A stretch of 64,000 nucleotides of DNA from Paenibacillus oralis (GTDB taxonomy: Bacteria > Bacillota > Bacilli > Paenibacillales > Paenibacillaceae), in contig NZ_RRCN01000002.1 of assembly GCF_003863965.1 (NCBI RefSeq), positions 64,569 through 128,568 on the forward strand, written 5' to 3'. This document shows, in pieces, positions 28,239-38,305 of the stretch; within the stretch, counting starts at the first letter, position 1; every line of letters begins with the position of its first letter. A model generated the notes under the pieces. That model had not been told where the DNA came from. It searched no databases and saw only the letters and a list, made by a program, of their open reading frames with translations. A program made the position numbers and the translations under genes.

Positions 28239-29591
28239 GTGCAAAACAAAATGAATTTTCAACTTACACTGGGTTTATCCGACCCTATTCAAAACAAGGA
28301 AGAGGTTGCAAGAAACATTGCGAATGGTATCTTGAATCAAGTAATGGATTTTGGTATCACTGCCGAAGATGATGAGGGGTTTGCGAACGATATCATTATC
28401 GGATCTGAAGACGGTGTGCCACTTATTCATGCCGAAATTAGCCCCCATGACCTTAATCTAATTCCCATTTCCAATCTGACGGAGAATGAGGTTGCAGGGT
28501 ACATTCAGAGGGAGGCTATTCGGCGGGTATCTCGTGGATTATCGACGATTTCTAGACAGATGGAATCTGATGATCGGTTCCGCGAATGGATCGAAGCAAC
28601 GCCGTTCTTCAGCTTCTTTACGGGATGTATCGACGAAGTAAGCCGGGAAATTCTGCATATCGTCTCGGAATCTGAATCTGTTGAGGAAAAGCCGGTACCC
28701 GCCAATCGAATCAAAATTGATAATGTTCCCGTTGAGGGACTTATTTCGGAACAGACAAAGAAGGATACGCGGCCGGTGCTGGTTAGTCAAACCGGATTAG
28801 TTCATGAGCCGAAATATCAAGTGTTTTTCTCCCCGGTTCGCCAGCTCGAATCCGAGTTCGCCAAGTTTTTAAAAATGGAAACCGGACTTGACCTCACCAT
28901 TTCCTTGGCTGGCGATGAGTTTGGTAATCTGTCCTTAAACATAAAAGAGGAGAATAACTCCATTACCATTGCGGGCGAAGAAATGACGGTTGCTGAGTTT
29001 CTGGACAATAAACATAATTACACCCTGTACTGCAACGATGAATCTCAAACCGCTCGGGATGTTGCTGCTCACTTCTTCGATATTCACGTCAACGATCTTG
29101 CTCATCTTCAGTATTTAGAAGACGATGATAATTCAGATAAGTCAGAAGTTCGGTTCTCGATTGCATCTTTTGCGCTTCAGCCCAATGATAATGAGGAAAC
29201 GATCGGCGGGAGCTACATCGCACGCCGCGCGGTCAGCAATATGTTGTATTTCTTACTGAAAGCAGCTCAAGCTGAAATTAAACTTTCACTTTTGTACCCG
29301 GAATGCACTCACTTTGAGGACGTAATTTATGGGACAATATTAGAGTGGTCCAGTGATGTAGAGAAGCAGTCTTCTTCATGTGATCCGGCTTTTGATGCCT
29401 TCGAGGTCCTTCTAAAAGAAGAGCTTGTGGAGGGCACATACTTGGATGAGGGAGCTCAAAGTTTCCTTCAGAAAGTCGCGGCTGCTCTGGATCCCGGAAA
29501 CGTCGACCCCCAAAAACTCGTCTTTTACCAGATCATCGAACGCCTGGCACTAAAAGCCGAAAGAATCCGCAGCGAACGTGAAGAAAACTAA
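28239..29591 (+). CDS. large hypothetical protein
   Basis: 450 residues from GTG 28239 with AAGGGAG upstream. Acidic, no membrane segments, several helical blocks (GYIQREAIRRVSRGLSTI and the C-terminal KLVFYQIIERLALKAERIRS). No conserved motif recognised. Controlled by leader copy 6. Its size and intactness among decayed neighbours suggest a core element function. Confidence 0.6.
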   Translation: MQNKMNFQLTLGLSDPIQNKEEVARNIANGILNQVMDFGITAEDDEGFANDIIIGSEDGVPLIHAEISPHDLNLIPISNLTENEVAGYIQREAIRRVSRGLSTISRQMESDDRFREWIEATPFFSFFTGCIDEVSREILHIVSESESVEEKPVPANRIKIDNVPVEGLISEQTKKDTRPVLVSQTGLVHEPKYQVFFSPVRQLESEFAKFLKMETGLDLTISLAGDEFGNLSLNIKEENNSITIAGEEMTVAEFLDNKHNYTLYCNDESQTARDVAAHFFDIHVNDLAHLQYLEDDDNSDKSEVRFSIASFALQPNDNEETIGGSYIARRAVSNMLYFLLKAAQAEIKLSLLYPECTHFEDVIYGTILEWSSDVEKQSSSCDPAFDAFEVLLKEELVEGTYLDEGAQSFLQKVAAALDPGNVDPQKLVFYQIIERLALKAERIRSEREEN

Positions 29592-29698
29592 AGTCAATGG
29601 TGGAGGTCAGGCCTGCAATGCTGCAGGCTTGGCTACTTCTTTCGGAGGGAAGGTGCTGATTTCGATCTCACCAGCCCGTTGTAGTAACCTAGGAGGTC

Positions 29699-30026
29699 TT
29701 GAGGAACAGATTATACTTTTATGATGCTCCAATCGTTTTGATTAATGTCCTGACTGCAGAGTTTGCTCCGGTCCATTTGGGAGTGTTCTTGGCTTTATCG
29801 GTAACATGGTTGATCGGCTTTACTTTTCGCTTTGCGATTGGGTTCAGCATACTATCGGCGGAAAAAAAGACCAGTTTGGGCTATTGGCCTTGTGCTTGCA
29901 GCATCTGCTTTGAGTTCTCATTTGCTTGAGAATATACTTTATATTGTAGGAGCATTAGCGATTTCATTTCTTATTTCTGAGTCGGCAGATAGAGAATCTT
30001 TACAGGTTTTAAGACAAGCTTGGTGA
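29699..30026 (+). pseudogene. small membrane-protein gene with a homopolymer frameshift
   Basis: The first frame reads VLINVLTAEFAPVHLGVFLA and WLIGFTFRFAIGFSI. At A7 (29862-29868) it moves to a frame reading PVWAIGLVLAASALSS and ILYIVGALAISFLIS, ending at 30026. Removing one A gives a continuous protein of about 108 residues with four membrane helices. An AGGAGG site lies at 29691-29696. Probably either decayed or a sequencing miscount. Confidence 0.5.
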
Positions 30027-30200
30027 AGCGGATGTTGGTCAGCGGAACAGATGCCAGTGTATTGGATAGCTTTTTTATTTCGTGGGCGGTCGTATCTTCT
30101 GTCAATGCCGGACAGGTTATTGTGAAGACAAAGCCCCAGCTGCGAATGATAGAGAATAAACGAGCATATTTTAATCAAATAATAATGGGTGGTGCTGTCA

Positions 30201-30622
30201 TGCAAGTATTAGCAGAGAGAATAAAAGAGGTCAGAATGTTAAGAGGTAAGACGCAAGAGCAACTTGCGGAGGGTGTTGGGGCATCGAGTGCGACGATTTC
30301 TAACTGGGAACGAAGCATAGCTAATCCCGATCCAGATCAGGTTGTCAAGTTGGCAGCGTTTTTAAAAACATCAACTGATTATTTACTGGGGATTACGGAT
30401 AATCCTCTACTCCAGAGGAAGGAACCCAGCACGCTTTCGCAAATCGATTACGAAATTGATCAACTGAACAAACTTAGGGAATCACTCAAGAAAGCGGCAC
30501 TCGAGAAAAAAGTTGAGGAGTATGTTGATCAACTTACCGAAAAGCCGGCAACTGGAAAAGATGATTTGCGACGCATGTTGCGCTTTTTGGCCATGGACGT
30601 AAGGGAAATTGAGAAGTCCTGA
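30201..30622 (+). CDS. XRE-family helix-turn-helix regulator
   Basis: 140 residues from ATG 30201. The N-terminal HTH_3 domain (RIKEVRMLRGKTQEQLAEGV ... ATISNWERS) and the following PDPDQVVKLAAFLKTSTDYL helices are typical of Cro/CI-like repressors. The C-terminal half is a coiled coil (IDQLNKLRESLKKAALEKK) that could mediate dimerisation. The open frame extends upstream to 30020, but that part lacks domain character. It could be the regulator of operators such as 26276-26348; this is untested. Confidence 0.8.
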
Positions 30623-30749
30623 AAATAGTGAGATGCCCTTGCTATCGCAAGGGCTTTTTGATTTTACCCAAATATCTCAAAATCAACAAAAGTCGATACA
30701 AGTCTTTGCACTGAAAAAAGTTTTTTAAACTTTTACAATTACGGTTGTG

Positions 30750-30925
30750 ATGATATTATTGTTTTATACCTTATCTTAATTTTTTTGGTCCTGTCATGCG
30801 ACACATGGACCCATTCTATTTCGAAATGACGCTTAACGAAGCGTATCAATGCTAAATTGTGCAGGTCTGCACTTTTTTGGGGATTGATGCTTTTCGTTAG
30901 GCGTTATTTTTTGCCTAAACAACCC
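30750..30925 (+). ncRNA. leader RNA copy 7
   Basis: 5' hairpin GGTCC (30787-30791) / GGACC (30807-30811) with CATGCGA in the loop, then CATTCTATT. Terminator arms GACGCTTAACGAA (30828-30840) and TTCGTTAGGCGTT (30893-30905), then T6. The inner hairpin is GTGCAGGTCTGCAC. The tail GCCTAAACAACCCAA lies before the ribosome binding site of the 306-aa gene. Confidence 0.75.
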
Positions 30926-30941
30926 AAATACTTAGGAGAGG

Positions 30942-31862
30942 ATGAGAAAATTGATTGATGGTCAGTTATTGATTTTCGATGTTTTGCCAGCACATGAAAC
31001 TATTTCTGCAAGCGCAATTGAAAAGCCCGAAAACGTTGCAACTGAAGAGGTTAATGAACAAGAACCGAAACCTCTGGAGGATAGTGATTCAGGGTTTGAT
31101 TTCGACATCATGGCCAAGTTTGACGCTGTTAAAATTGGAGGCAACATGTTGATTTCTGATGAGGATAAAGAATTTTGTGAACAGCATCAGATTCGCATTG
31201 ATGCAGCGGTAGCACTCATTCTGAAGGCAAAACAATTTTACGTGGATAACGAAATGTCGAATATCTTTTTAAGTACGAAAAACCTCATCAAGGATCTCGA
31301 TGAGAAATTAACTTCCAAGATTGACTCATTTGTCAGCAAGATCGTAACGCATTTCCGGACGACGTACTCTGTCACGATTAATCGTGAGAAGTTCCGGAAG
31401 TATGATCATACGATCACATACAAGGATGTCGTTGACGATATCCTGCTGCAGATGGACGGGATGAATTTCTCCGAAAAGGCGAATGAGGAAATCAAAGAAG
31501 CTGTCCGGAATACAATCTATAATTCGTCGAAGGTAAAAGTTCAGTCGCTGAAAGTGGCTATTGCGGACTATCTTTATTTCGAATCATGGTTTTCTGGTTC
31601 TTGGCTTAACAAGCGAGATGAAAACCTCGCCAAGCTTCTTCGTGGGGTGGAATTGTTTGAGTCTGGAAAGACCACGACAAGAGACACTTTGGCAATAATT
31701 GCGAATGATCGGATTCGTAAAGACTGGTTTGATGAATTCAGTTTCACGTTCATGAACAAATTCGAATCCCTGAAATGCTTCAAGAATGGTAAGGTCGAGC
31801 TTAAGTTCAAAAGTCATGAGCTGGCCCTTCAGTTTGCAAAGGAATATTTGAAGTATACCTAA
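30942..31862 (+). CDS. hypothetical protein
   Basis: 306 residues from ATG 30942 (AGGAGAGG directly upstream; TTG 30951 is an alternative with longer spacing). The acidic linker (EKPENVATEEVNEQEPKP) is followed by helical domains (LIKDLDEKLTSKIDSFVSKI). The C-terminus (FKNGKVELKFKSHELALQFA) is a short alpha/beta unit. No family recognised. Directly upstream of the methyltransferase-helicase gene and under leader copy 7, so possibly its partner. Confidence 0.6.
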   Translation: MRKLIDGQLLIFDVLPAHETISASAIEKPENVATEEVNEQEPKPLEDSDSGFDFDIMAKFDAVKIGGNMLISDEDKEFCEQHQIRIDAAVALILKAKQFYVDNEMSNIFLSTKNLIKDLDEKLTSKIDSFVSKIVTHFRTTYSVTINREKFRKYDHTITYKDVVDDILLQMDGMNFSEKANEEIKEAVRNTIYNSSKVKVQSLKVAIADYLYFESWFSGSWLNKRDENLAKLLRGVELFESGKTTTRDTLAIIANDRIRKDWFDEFSFTFMNKFESLKCFKNGKVELKFKSHELALQFAKEYLKYT

Positions 31863-31883
31863 CCCAATTTATCCATTCCGGAG

Positions 31884-31929
31884 CGACACAGCAAACAGCA
31901 GAATTTATCTGCTTTTGCTGTGTTTTTTA
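31884..31929 (+). terminator. terminator/attenuator before methyltransferase-helicase
   Basis: ACACAGCAAACAGCAGA (31886-31902) pairs with TCTGCTTTTGCTGTGT, followed by T6. It lies 27 bp before the gene start and would limit read-through from the upstream gene. Confidence 0.8.
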
Positions 31930-31955
31930 TTGATCCGAACTTACGGGAGGCTAAT

Positions 31956-34720
31956 ATGAAATACAAACATTTGGGGCGAATTATCCCGCAAGAAAAGCGA
32001 AAAGAGATTAACGAGAAGATTCTCCATATTATCGAATCGAAGATGGATTTCGGGATTACTCAATCGGATATTTACCAGGCTTACACGGGTGATGGTGCCC
32101 TTCACGGTCTCTTGCGATCCAACTTCAGTAGTTACTTTGACTATTCTGAAGCCAAGAAGGATATTGAGCAGGGCCAGTTCTTCACACCTCATTCCTTCTG
32201 CGAATTTCTGGTTGCAGCTATAAATCCAAGTCAGGAAGATTTGATTGCCGATCTGACCTGCGGAATGGGGGCTTTTATAAACCAGGCTCCTGTTGAGTCC
32301 AATGTATATGGGAGTGAATTGGACATTAAGGCATACAAGGTAGCGAAACATCTTTTTCCTGAGGCTCATATCGAGTGCACTGATATTCGTCTTTACGAAC
32401 CGGAAGTACGATTCGATGTAGTGTTTGGAAACCCGCCATTCAATTTGAAGTGGGAGTACAAAAACGAACGATATCTGAGTCAATTGTTTTACTGCATTCG
32501 CTCCTTTGATCTCCTTCAGCCGGCGGGGTTTCTCGCTTTGATTGTGCCTAACAGTTTTCTAAGCGATAACTTTTCTGATGGCGGTATGATCGAGGAGATC
32601 AATAAGAGGTTCTCATTTATTTGCCAAATGGATTTGCCGGCGGATGCTTTCAAAATGTACGGCTTGGAGTCGTTCGAGACAAAGATGATGATCTTCCAAA
32701 AGAAGAGCGAACACCTATCGGCAGTTCCGTACTCTCAGGATAAGATCACGGTCCCTTCTTTCGATTTAGTCGGTGCGCGTTTTGTTCATGAGCGCTATAT
32801 TAAGCCGCTCTTGGAGGACAAAAACAAAATCCGTCATAAGATTTTGTTTGAACAGAAGCATCAGGATATAGAAGCGAATGAATTCACGTTTCAGGTGAAG
32901 AAGCTGCTCTTCGATATTAAGCGTCATCCGATACTGGCCAAACATTACTCAAAATCGGTGGACTACGTGAATCGTTTTTATACGGAGAAAATGCCGGATG
33001 GAATGAGTGTTAAGGAGTGGGAAAAGAAGCGTTTGACCAAAGGGAAAGTGCTCGCTTATTTACGGAGAGTGGTTAAGAATCAGCACGTGGTTCATAAGGA
33101 TGAAATCCGTCTCGTCAAAAGGAATTACAGCTTGAAGCTCAAGGCTTATAGTCCCAAAATGCAGGCAAAGTTGAACAAGCTGAAGACCATTACGGAGATC
33201 TCATTTAACGATATGGTTCTCAACGAGCGGTATCCCTTTGAAGACGAAAGCTTCATGAAGTTGGTAGATGAAAAGAAACTGGCTTACTTGAACCAATGCC
33301 AAGCCTTTGATTCCATGAAGCGAAACGCTGGCATTGACCAATATTTAGATCAGTTTCAAATCTTCGATTCGTCCCGGAATGAAGTCATTAAGCTGAATGA
33401 GAAGCAGCGGAACGATCTGGGGTTGGTCATGCAGAAGAGGTACGGCATTCTCAATTGGCAGCAGGGAAGCGGGAAGACGATCGCCGCCATTGCTTGGTAT
33501 AAGCGGCTCTTGGAGAAGAAGGCGGTTCGCAATGTGTTCGTTGTAAGCGCGGCACTTGCGATCCATCTTACCTGGGAGGAGAAGCTGGGACACTTTGGAG
33601 AGAATTTCATCGTGATCCGTTCACTAAAGGACATCGAAGCCATCCAACCCGGTCAGATTGTCCTAGTTTCCTTGAAGCGTCTGCAGAAGTATAAACGGCA
33701 AATTATGAAATACCTTCGGATGCAAAGCCAGAAGGTGGCGTTGGTGGTCGATGAATCGGATGAGGCATCCAACGCCCGTTCACTTCAGACAAAAGCAATC
33801 CTTGCATGCTTCCGGAGATCTAAGTATAAGCTCCTAACGACCGGCACAACCACACGTAACAATATCGTCGAATTGTACCCACAGCTTGAGCTGCTCTACA
33901 ACAACTCCATCAACATGATTTGCGATTGCGAATCTATTTATGAAGTGAACAAGGAAGGCGATATTGAGGAAAAGATGAACCCCGTTTTCAACCAGCCTTA
34001 TCCGGCGTATGGGGGACTAAGCTTATTCAAGCAGTGCTTCAGCCCGGCGAAGGTTACAGTGTTCGGGGTTAAGAAGCACAATCAGGATATTTTTAATAAG
34101 GATAGTCTGGTTCACCTCATTCAAAAGACAATAATTACCCGTAAATTTGTAGAGATTGTTGGAAAGAAAATCTACAATCACATCACCCATCGAATTGTTC
34201 AAAACGCTGCAGAAAAAAGTGTGTACAGCAAGATCATCCATGAATTTCACGAGATGATGCACTACTTCTCCAGCACCGGCAACGTCAAGAAGGATAGTAT
34301 GCTAAAGATTATGCGGCAGCTCCAGTTGCTGATCAAATCGACATCGTGCCCTCATTTGATGGACGAATACGGGTCGACGGTGCTGCCAAACAAGTATTAT
34401 CACATCATGTCTCTTGTCGACCAGTTCGATGAAAAGGTCGCGATCGGAACAGTTTTCCTTGAGACGGCAGCCGAATATCAGCGTTTTATGCAGGAACGGT
34501 TCCCAAATCGGCCTGTATTCCTTATTAAGGGGGATGTATCGTTCTCGAAACGAACACAGCTGATAAAGGAATTTGAAGCTTCTAGCAACGGAATTCTCAT
34601 AAGTACCCAGCAGAGCCTCAAGTCCAGCGTCAACATTCCGAGTTGTAACAGAGTCATCGTGGAATCACTTCAATGGAACATACCGAAATTGGAGCAATAC
34701 GGGCGGCAGATGATGTCTGC
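31956..34720 (+). CDS. N6-adenine methyltransferase-helicase fusion, 5' exon
   Basis: About 920 residues before the intron. Methyltransferase domain: SAM motif I region LIADLTCGMGAFINQ, acidic turn GSELDIKAYKVAKHLF, and gamma-class motif IV VVFGNPPFNL (NPPF). Helicase domain from about residue 490: Walker A WQQGSGKTIAA, Walker B-like LVVDESDEASN, motif III LLTTGTTTRN, then ILISTQQSLKSSVNIPSCN and the start of motif VI (QYGR at 34695-34706). Such fusions occur in phages and plasmids (for example P1 DarB) and are linked with anti-restriction or self-modification. ATG 31956 has ACGGGAGG upstream. The frame is cut by the group II intron; the 3' exon is at 37383-37652. Confidence 0.82.
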
Positions 34721-35263
34721 GTAGCAATGTAGAGAGCCTGTATTAATACGGGAATCTACCGCGACTGTGTAGAGTCGTGACCTAATCCCTCCCCACGAAC
34801 AAGAGCAAATCCTTGTATCGGCGGGTCAAGCTTGGAGGGTGAAAGTTGGGGCGTGAGCCGAAAGGATTGTAGGCAAGAGCGTCACTTCAAGGTGCGAATA
34901 TCTAAGGTTAATAGGTTATTTATGAAGCTGAGATGGATGGGGAATTTTCCGGGCTCTAGAGCGAAAGAATCCTTGAAAAGCTCTATTCATTCAATGTGGG
35001 GTACAGTATTGGCCTTGCAAAGCCGGCAAAGCTGGTAGGACGGAACACTACATATGTCACCGTCTGGATGAACATGAACGCCGATGGCGTAAACCATTTG
35101 AAGGCAACCTAAGGATATTCAATGCGTGCTACGTTTTATTGCACTTACAAACCCTAGTCGTAAATGTAGTCGATTATCTATTTTTCTTTTGCATCCCTGA
35201 GTGGGGGAATTTATTCAGACAATCTCCCACTTGAAAGGGATTGTTGAGAGGAGAATATTGAAT

Positions 35264-35458
35264 ATGAAAGCTGTATGTCCTTATGATAAAAATCACGATA
35301 AATTTGTAACGGTTGCACACGTAACTCAAGACTGGGTGGTAACACCAGAAGGTGAGTTCCTTGAGGTGCTGGCTACGGTGGAGACAACTCATGGTCCTGA
35401 CAAAGATAATACTTGGAGTTGCCACATCTGCGGAGCAGAGGCTATCATTACCGACTAA
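35264..35458 (+). CDS. small zinc-ribbon-like protein within the intron region
   Basis: 64 residues from ATG 35264 with AGAGGAG upstream. It starts MKAVCPYDKNHDKF and ends WSCHICGAEAIITD, so a C...C / C-x-x-C pair could bind zinc. A hairpin (CCCTGAGTGGGGG ... CTCCCACTTGAAAGGG, about 35195-35240) precedes it. It looks like a gene of the host element rather than an intron protein, so the intron region may be composite. Confidence 0.5.
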   Translation: MKAVCPYDKNHDKFVTVAHVTQDWVVTPEGEFLEVLATVETTHGPDKDNTWSCHICGAEAIITD

Positions 35459-35707
35459 TTACAATAGGGTGAAATAAGTGCAATAACAGATAACCTGCAA
35501 AGGAACCTGTATGGAGGGTGCTGGCTACCCTATGATAGACAGGTATCCGAAGGAAGCGTTAGAGTAATCGGGGCCAGGGAAAGCCTGTGCACACCTATGT
35601 CGAGGGACATAGGACACCTGCGCGGCGGTGACGCTGTGCACGGTGCTGGTGAATGACGCTAGGCTAATTTAAGCAATTCCGACCATTGAATAGGAGGTTG
35701 ATCCTCT

Positions 35708-37263
35708 ATGAATGTCATGGAACGAATTGCTTACCTGTCCAAAGTGGCTAAGGCGGACAAGAAGCACAGATTCAGCAAACTGTACAAAATCGTCCAGAAC
35801 GAGGCAATGTTATCGTACGCATGGGACTGCATAAGAAGCAACAAAGGCATCAAGACTGCAGGCGTGGACCGGATGAATCGAAGCGGGTTTGAAGAGCGAA
35901 GGGACGAACATATCCTTACTCTATCAGCCCAGCTGCGTAACGGTGAATACGTGCCGGCACCGGTCAGGCGTGTTGAGATCCCGAAAAGTAATGGTAAAGG
36001 TAAGCGGCCATTAGGGATTCCCGCCATTAAGGACAGACTTGTCCAACAGGCGGTGAAGCTCATTCTGGAAGCTATCTACGAGCCGTTGTTCTCGGATTCA
36101 TCTCATGGCTTCCGGCCACGTCGGAGCTGCCAAACGGCGATCAGCGAAATCGTTCCTAGAAAGTTCGACTGGGTAATCGAAGGAGACATCAAGGGTTGCT
36201 TTGACAATATCAAGCACTCAAAGCTTCTGAATGTCCTGCGTACCAGGATTGCGGATGAGCGGTTCATTCAACTCATCAATAAATTCCTGAAAAGCGGATA
36301 TCAGATGGGATTTGGCACAGACGGGTCCAATCCAGTTTTTGCTACCAAGGACGGGACTCCACAGGGCGGTATTGTTAGCCCCATTCTGGCCAATATCTAT
36401 CTCCATGAATTCGATAACTTTATGGCCCCGCGGCAGCAGAACATGGACCGGAAGAAGCGTAGAGACTCCAAGGAGTATGCGGACTTCCAGAACAAGTTGC
36501 GAAAACTGTCTAAAGCGTTGTCGGAGAATCGGACAACCTACAAGGTCGAACTGAAGGAGAATACGTCATCCAGTGAACACTCCGCGCGAGGGAATCAAAC
36601 GTATTAGGAGACGGCTACAGGCGTTAATGGAGCTACACTCCAACAATCCTGCCTTCGACATGATTGTGGCGATCAACAGGGTTGTAAGTGGGTGGAGCAA
36701 CTATCACCTGATAGCGAACAACTGGAGCTCAGTGGCCAACGCCTTGGGCAAGGAACTCTATTGGATGGTAATGCATTGGCTTGGACGGAAGCATAAGTGC
36801 TCGATTGCCAAGGTAATCGATTCTTACGTGGTCAATAAGATACACGTCTACGGAAAGACGAGACAGCGGATTCGTGCCAAAAGTGGAAACAAGCCGGTAT
36901 TCCTGCGCTATTTCAGCGACTATAAATACCGAACTCCTCTGGAGGTCGCGAATAAAATCCGAGATGCGTTCGAACAGCATGGATGGCATTCTACTGACGA
37001 TGACAAGGTGGAAAAGGAAACACTCGGCCGCCTAGTTCAGGGTAACTCACTGCGAGATAAACTTGAGGCTCTCCTCGGATGGTAGCTGTACAGAATGCGG
37101 TGGGGATATAGAAGTTCAACTCCACCACAAAAGAGTGGTCAAGAGGAATAAGCGGAGGGACGCACTCGCAGTAATTGCGGCGAGCAGAGACCTTCCGAAA
37201 CAAACTCTGTGCCCTGAATGCCACGCTAAGAAACACCCGAACACTCGGGTAATCAACGGATAG
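35708..37263 (+). pseudogene. group II intron reverse transcriptase/maturase lacking its YADD block
   Basis: The first frame (35708-36607) has RT blocks 0-4: VDRMNRSGFEERRDEHI, PLGIPAIKDRLVQQAVKLIL, SSHGFRPRRSCQTAI, WVIEGDIKGCFDNIKH and GTPQGGIVSPILANIYLHEF. It then jumps, through a shift near 36573, to the maturase domain (INRVVSGWSNYHLIANNW). A further shift leads to an HNH endonuclease end (CTECGGDIEVQLHH, LCPECHAKKH, to 37263). The segment that should carry YADD and the thumb is missing, so the protein cannot reverse transcribe. Confidence 0.85.
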
Positions 37264-37382
37264 GCTTAAATTAGTCGCGAGCCGTGTGCTGTGAAAGCAG
37301 CCCGCACGGTTCCAACGGGGGCTTGAGGGAAACATGCTTCGTAGTTAACCAGACTACGCTGTAATGCGTCCTCTCTCTACCC

Positions 37383-37652
37383 ACCTGCTTCCGGTTTATC
37401 CGGTACAACAGCACAGAACAAAAAGAAATCCATATGGTGACCTATGACCACACGATTGAACAAAATCTCCTCGCATTGCTTATGAGCAAGGAACGCATCA
37501 ACGAGTATATCAAAACCCTCGACTTCAAGGAGCAATCCGAAATTTACGACGAGTTCGGAATCGACTTGGATGTTCTCAATAGCGTTATTGAGAAAGAGGT
37601 GGATGAAGAAGGACGGGTGCGGTTGACTTGGGGGAACCAACAAGTCTCGTAA
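37383..37652 (+). CDS. 3' exon of methyltransferase-helicase fusion
   Basis: The open frame beginning TCFRFIRYNSTEQKEIHMVT continues helicase motif VI (G-R-x-x-R) and then the C-terminal tail (TIEQNLLALLMSKERINEYI, IDLDVLNSVIEKEVDEEGRV), ending at 37652. It has no start signal of its own and depends on splicing of the intron in 34721-37380. If the intron cannot splice, the fusion protein loses its last helicase motif and 80 residues. Confidence 0.7.
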   Translation, partial: TCFRFIRYNSTEQKEIHMVTYDHTIEQNLLALLMSKERINEYIKTLDFKEQSEIYDEFGIDLDVLNSVIEKEVDEEGRVRLTWGNQQVS

Positions 37653-37671
37653 CTATCCACGAATCGCTGAG

Positions 37672-37704
37672 AGAGCCGCGAAATATAACGCGGCTCTTTT
37701 TGCT
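37672..37704 (+). terminator. strong intrinsic terminator
   Basis: AGAGCCGCG (37672-37680) pairs with CGCGGCTCT (37689-37697), followed by TTTTTGCTTT. It ends the methyltransferase-helicase transcript. Confidence 0.85.
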
Positions 37705-37735
37705 TTCACTTATTTTTATGTTGAGTACAAAACGG

Positions 37736-37772
37736 AGCAAGGGTAATGCAATGATCCTCTTGCTTTTTTATC
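37736..37772 (+). terminator. short attenuator-like hairpin before ParB-like gene
   Basis: AGCAAGGG (37736-37743) pairs with CCTCTTGCT, followed by T6. It sits 20 bp before a ribosome binding site. The conserved 5' hairpin of the leader family is absent. Confidence 0.6.
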
Positions 37773-37793
37773 TTAATAAAATGGGAGATGAGT

Positions 37794-38282
37794 ATGGGAG
37801 CTCTTTCGTTTGAGAATTTTATACGGCCGGTCCCTTTACCCATTATTGAGTATCAGGCTTGCCGGCAGGCCGAAATGCGAATTCCCAGACACTTTGAGAC
37901 ACCTGAAATTAGTGCGACCTATACCGGAAAAGGATTTATCCGGCATGCCCGTGTTAAGGGATTTATCTACGCTGAGGTTCCGATCGATCTTCTGGAAATA
38001 TCCAAGACGGATTTAGCTCCAGAGAGAATGGGTCGTCTTGAAATGATCGGGGGTACTGATGATCCCATTTGGGTATTTATTGATCGGGATATGGAAAGTG
38101 ACGGCCTGATTTACAGTATCATGGACGGAAATAATCGTGCCCAGTATCGTTCGAGCCGTGGTATTGAGACGATTCCGGCATTTGTAACGGGCCACGACTA
38201 CCGGCATTTTTATGAAACGCTCAAAAATCGTGATCTATTAATCAATACCATTAAAAAGCTCGAAAAGATGGCACTTGCCTAA
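37794..38282 (+). CDS. ParB-like domain protein
   Basis: 162 residues from ATG 37794 (GGGAG six bases upstream). The C-terminal half has the ParB/sulfiredoxin-superfamily signature YSIMDGNNRAQYRSSRGIET-like turn (D-G-N-x-R) followed by IPAFV. The N-terminal half contains EVPIDLLEI, as in ParB entry strands. No HTH domain, so not a segregation ParB. Phages and plasmids often carry such isolated domains, some acting as nucleases or CTPases. Confidence 0.6.
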   Translation: MGALSFENFIRPVPLPIIEYQACRQAEMRIPRHFETPEISATYTGKGFIRHARVKGFIYAEVPIDLLEISKTDLAPERMGRLEMIGGTDDPIWVFIDRDMESDGLIYSIMDGNNRAQYRSSRGIETIPAFVTGHDYRHFYETLKNRDLLINTIKKLEKMALA

Positions 38283-38305
38283 TAAAAATATAGAGGAGAA
38301 TACCT

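Larger units (their letters stand above)
34721..37380 (+). mobile_element. degenerate group II intron inside the methyltransferase-helicase gene
   Basis: 5' part (34721-35180): GC-rich, domain I-like RNA with GCGTGAGCCGAAAGGATTG and GGCAAAGCTGGTAGGACGG segments. 3' part: a canonical domain V at 37279-37312 (GAGCCGTG, a GAAA-type loop, GCACGGTTC), then a domain VI-like helix and CTCTAC at 37380. Between them lie a small unrelated gene (35264-35458), a second GTGCAA-type 5' sequence at 35477, and a damaged RT gene. The exact splice points are unclear. Joining 34706 to 37395 would restore QYGRFIRYNS, the expected helicase motif VI, so element-flanking bases may have been altered. Confidence 0.7.
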
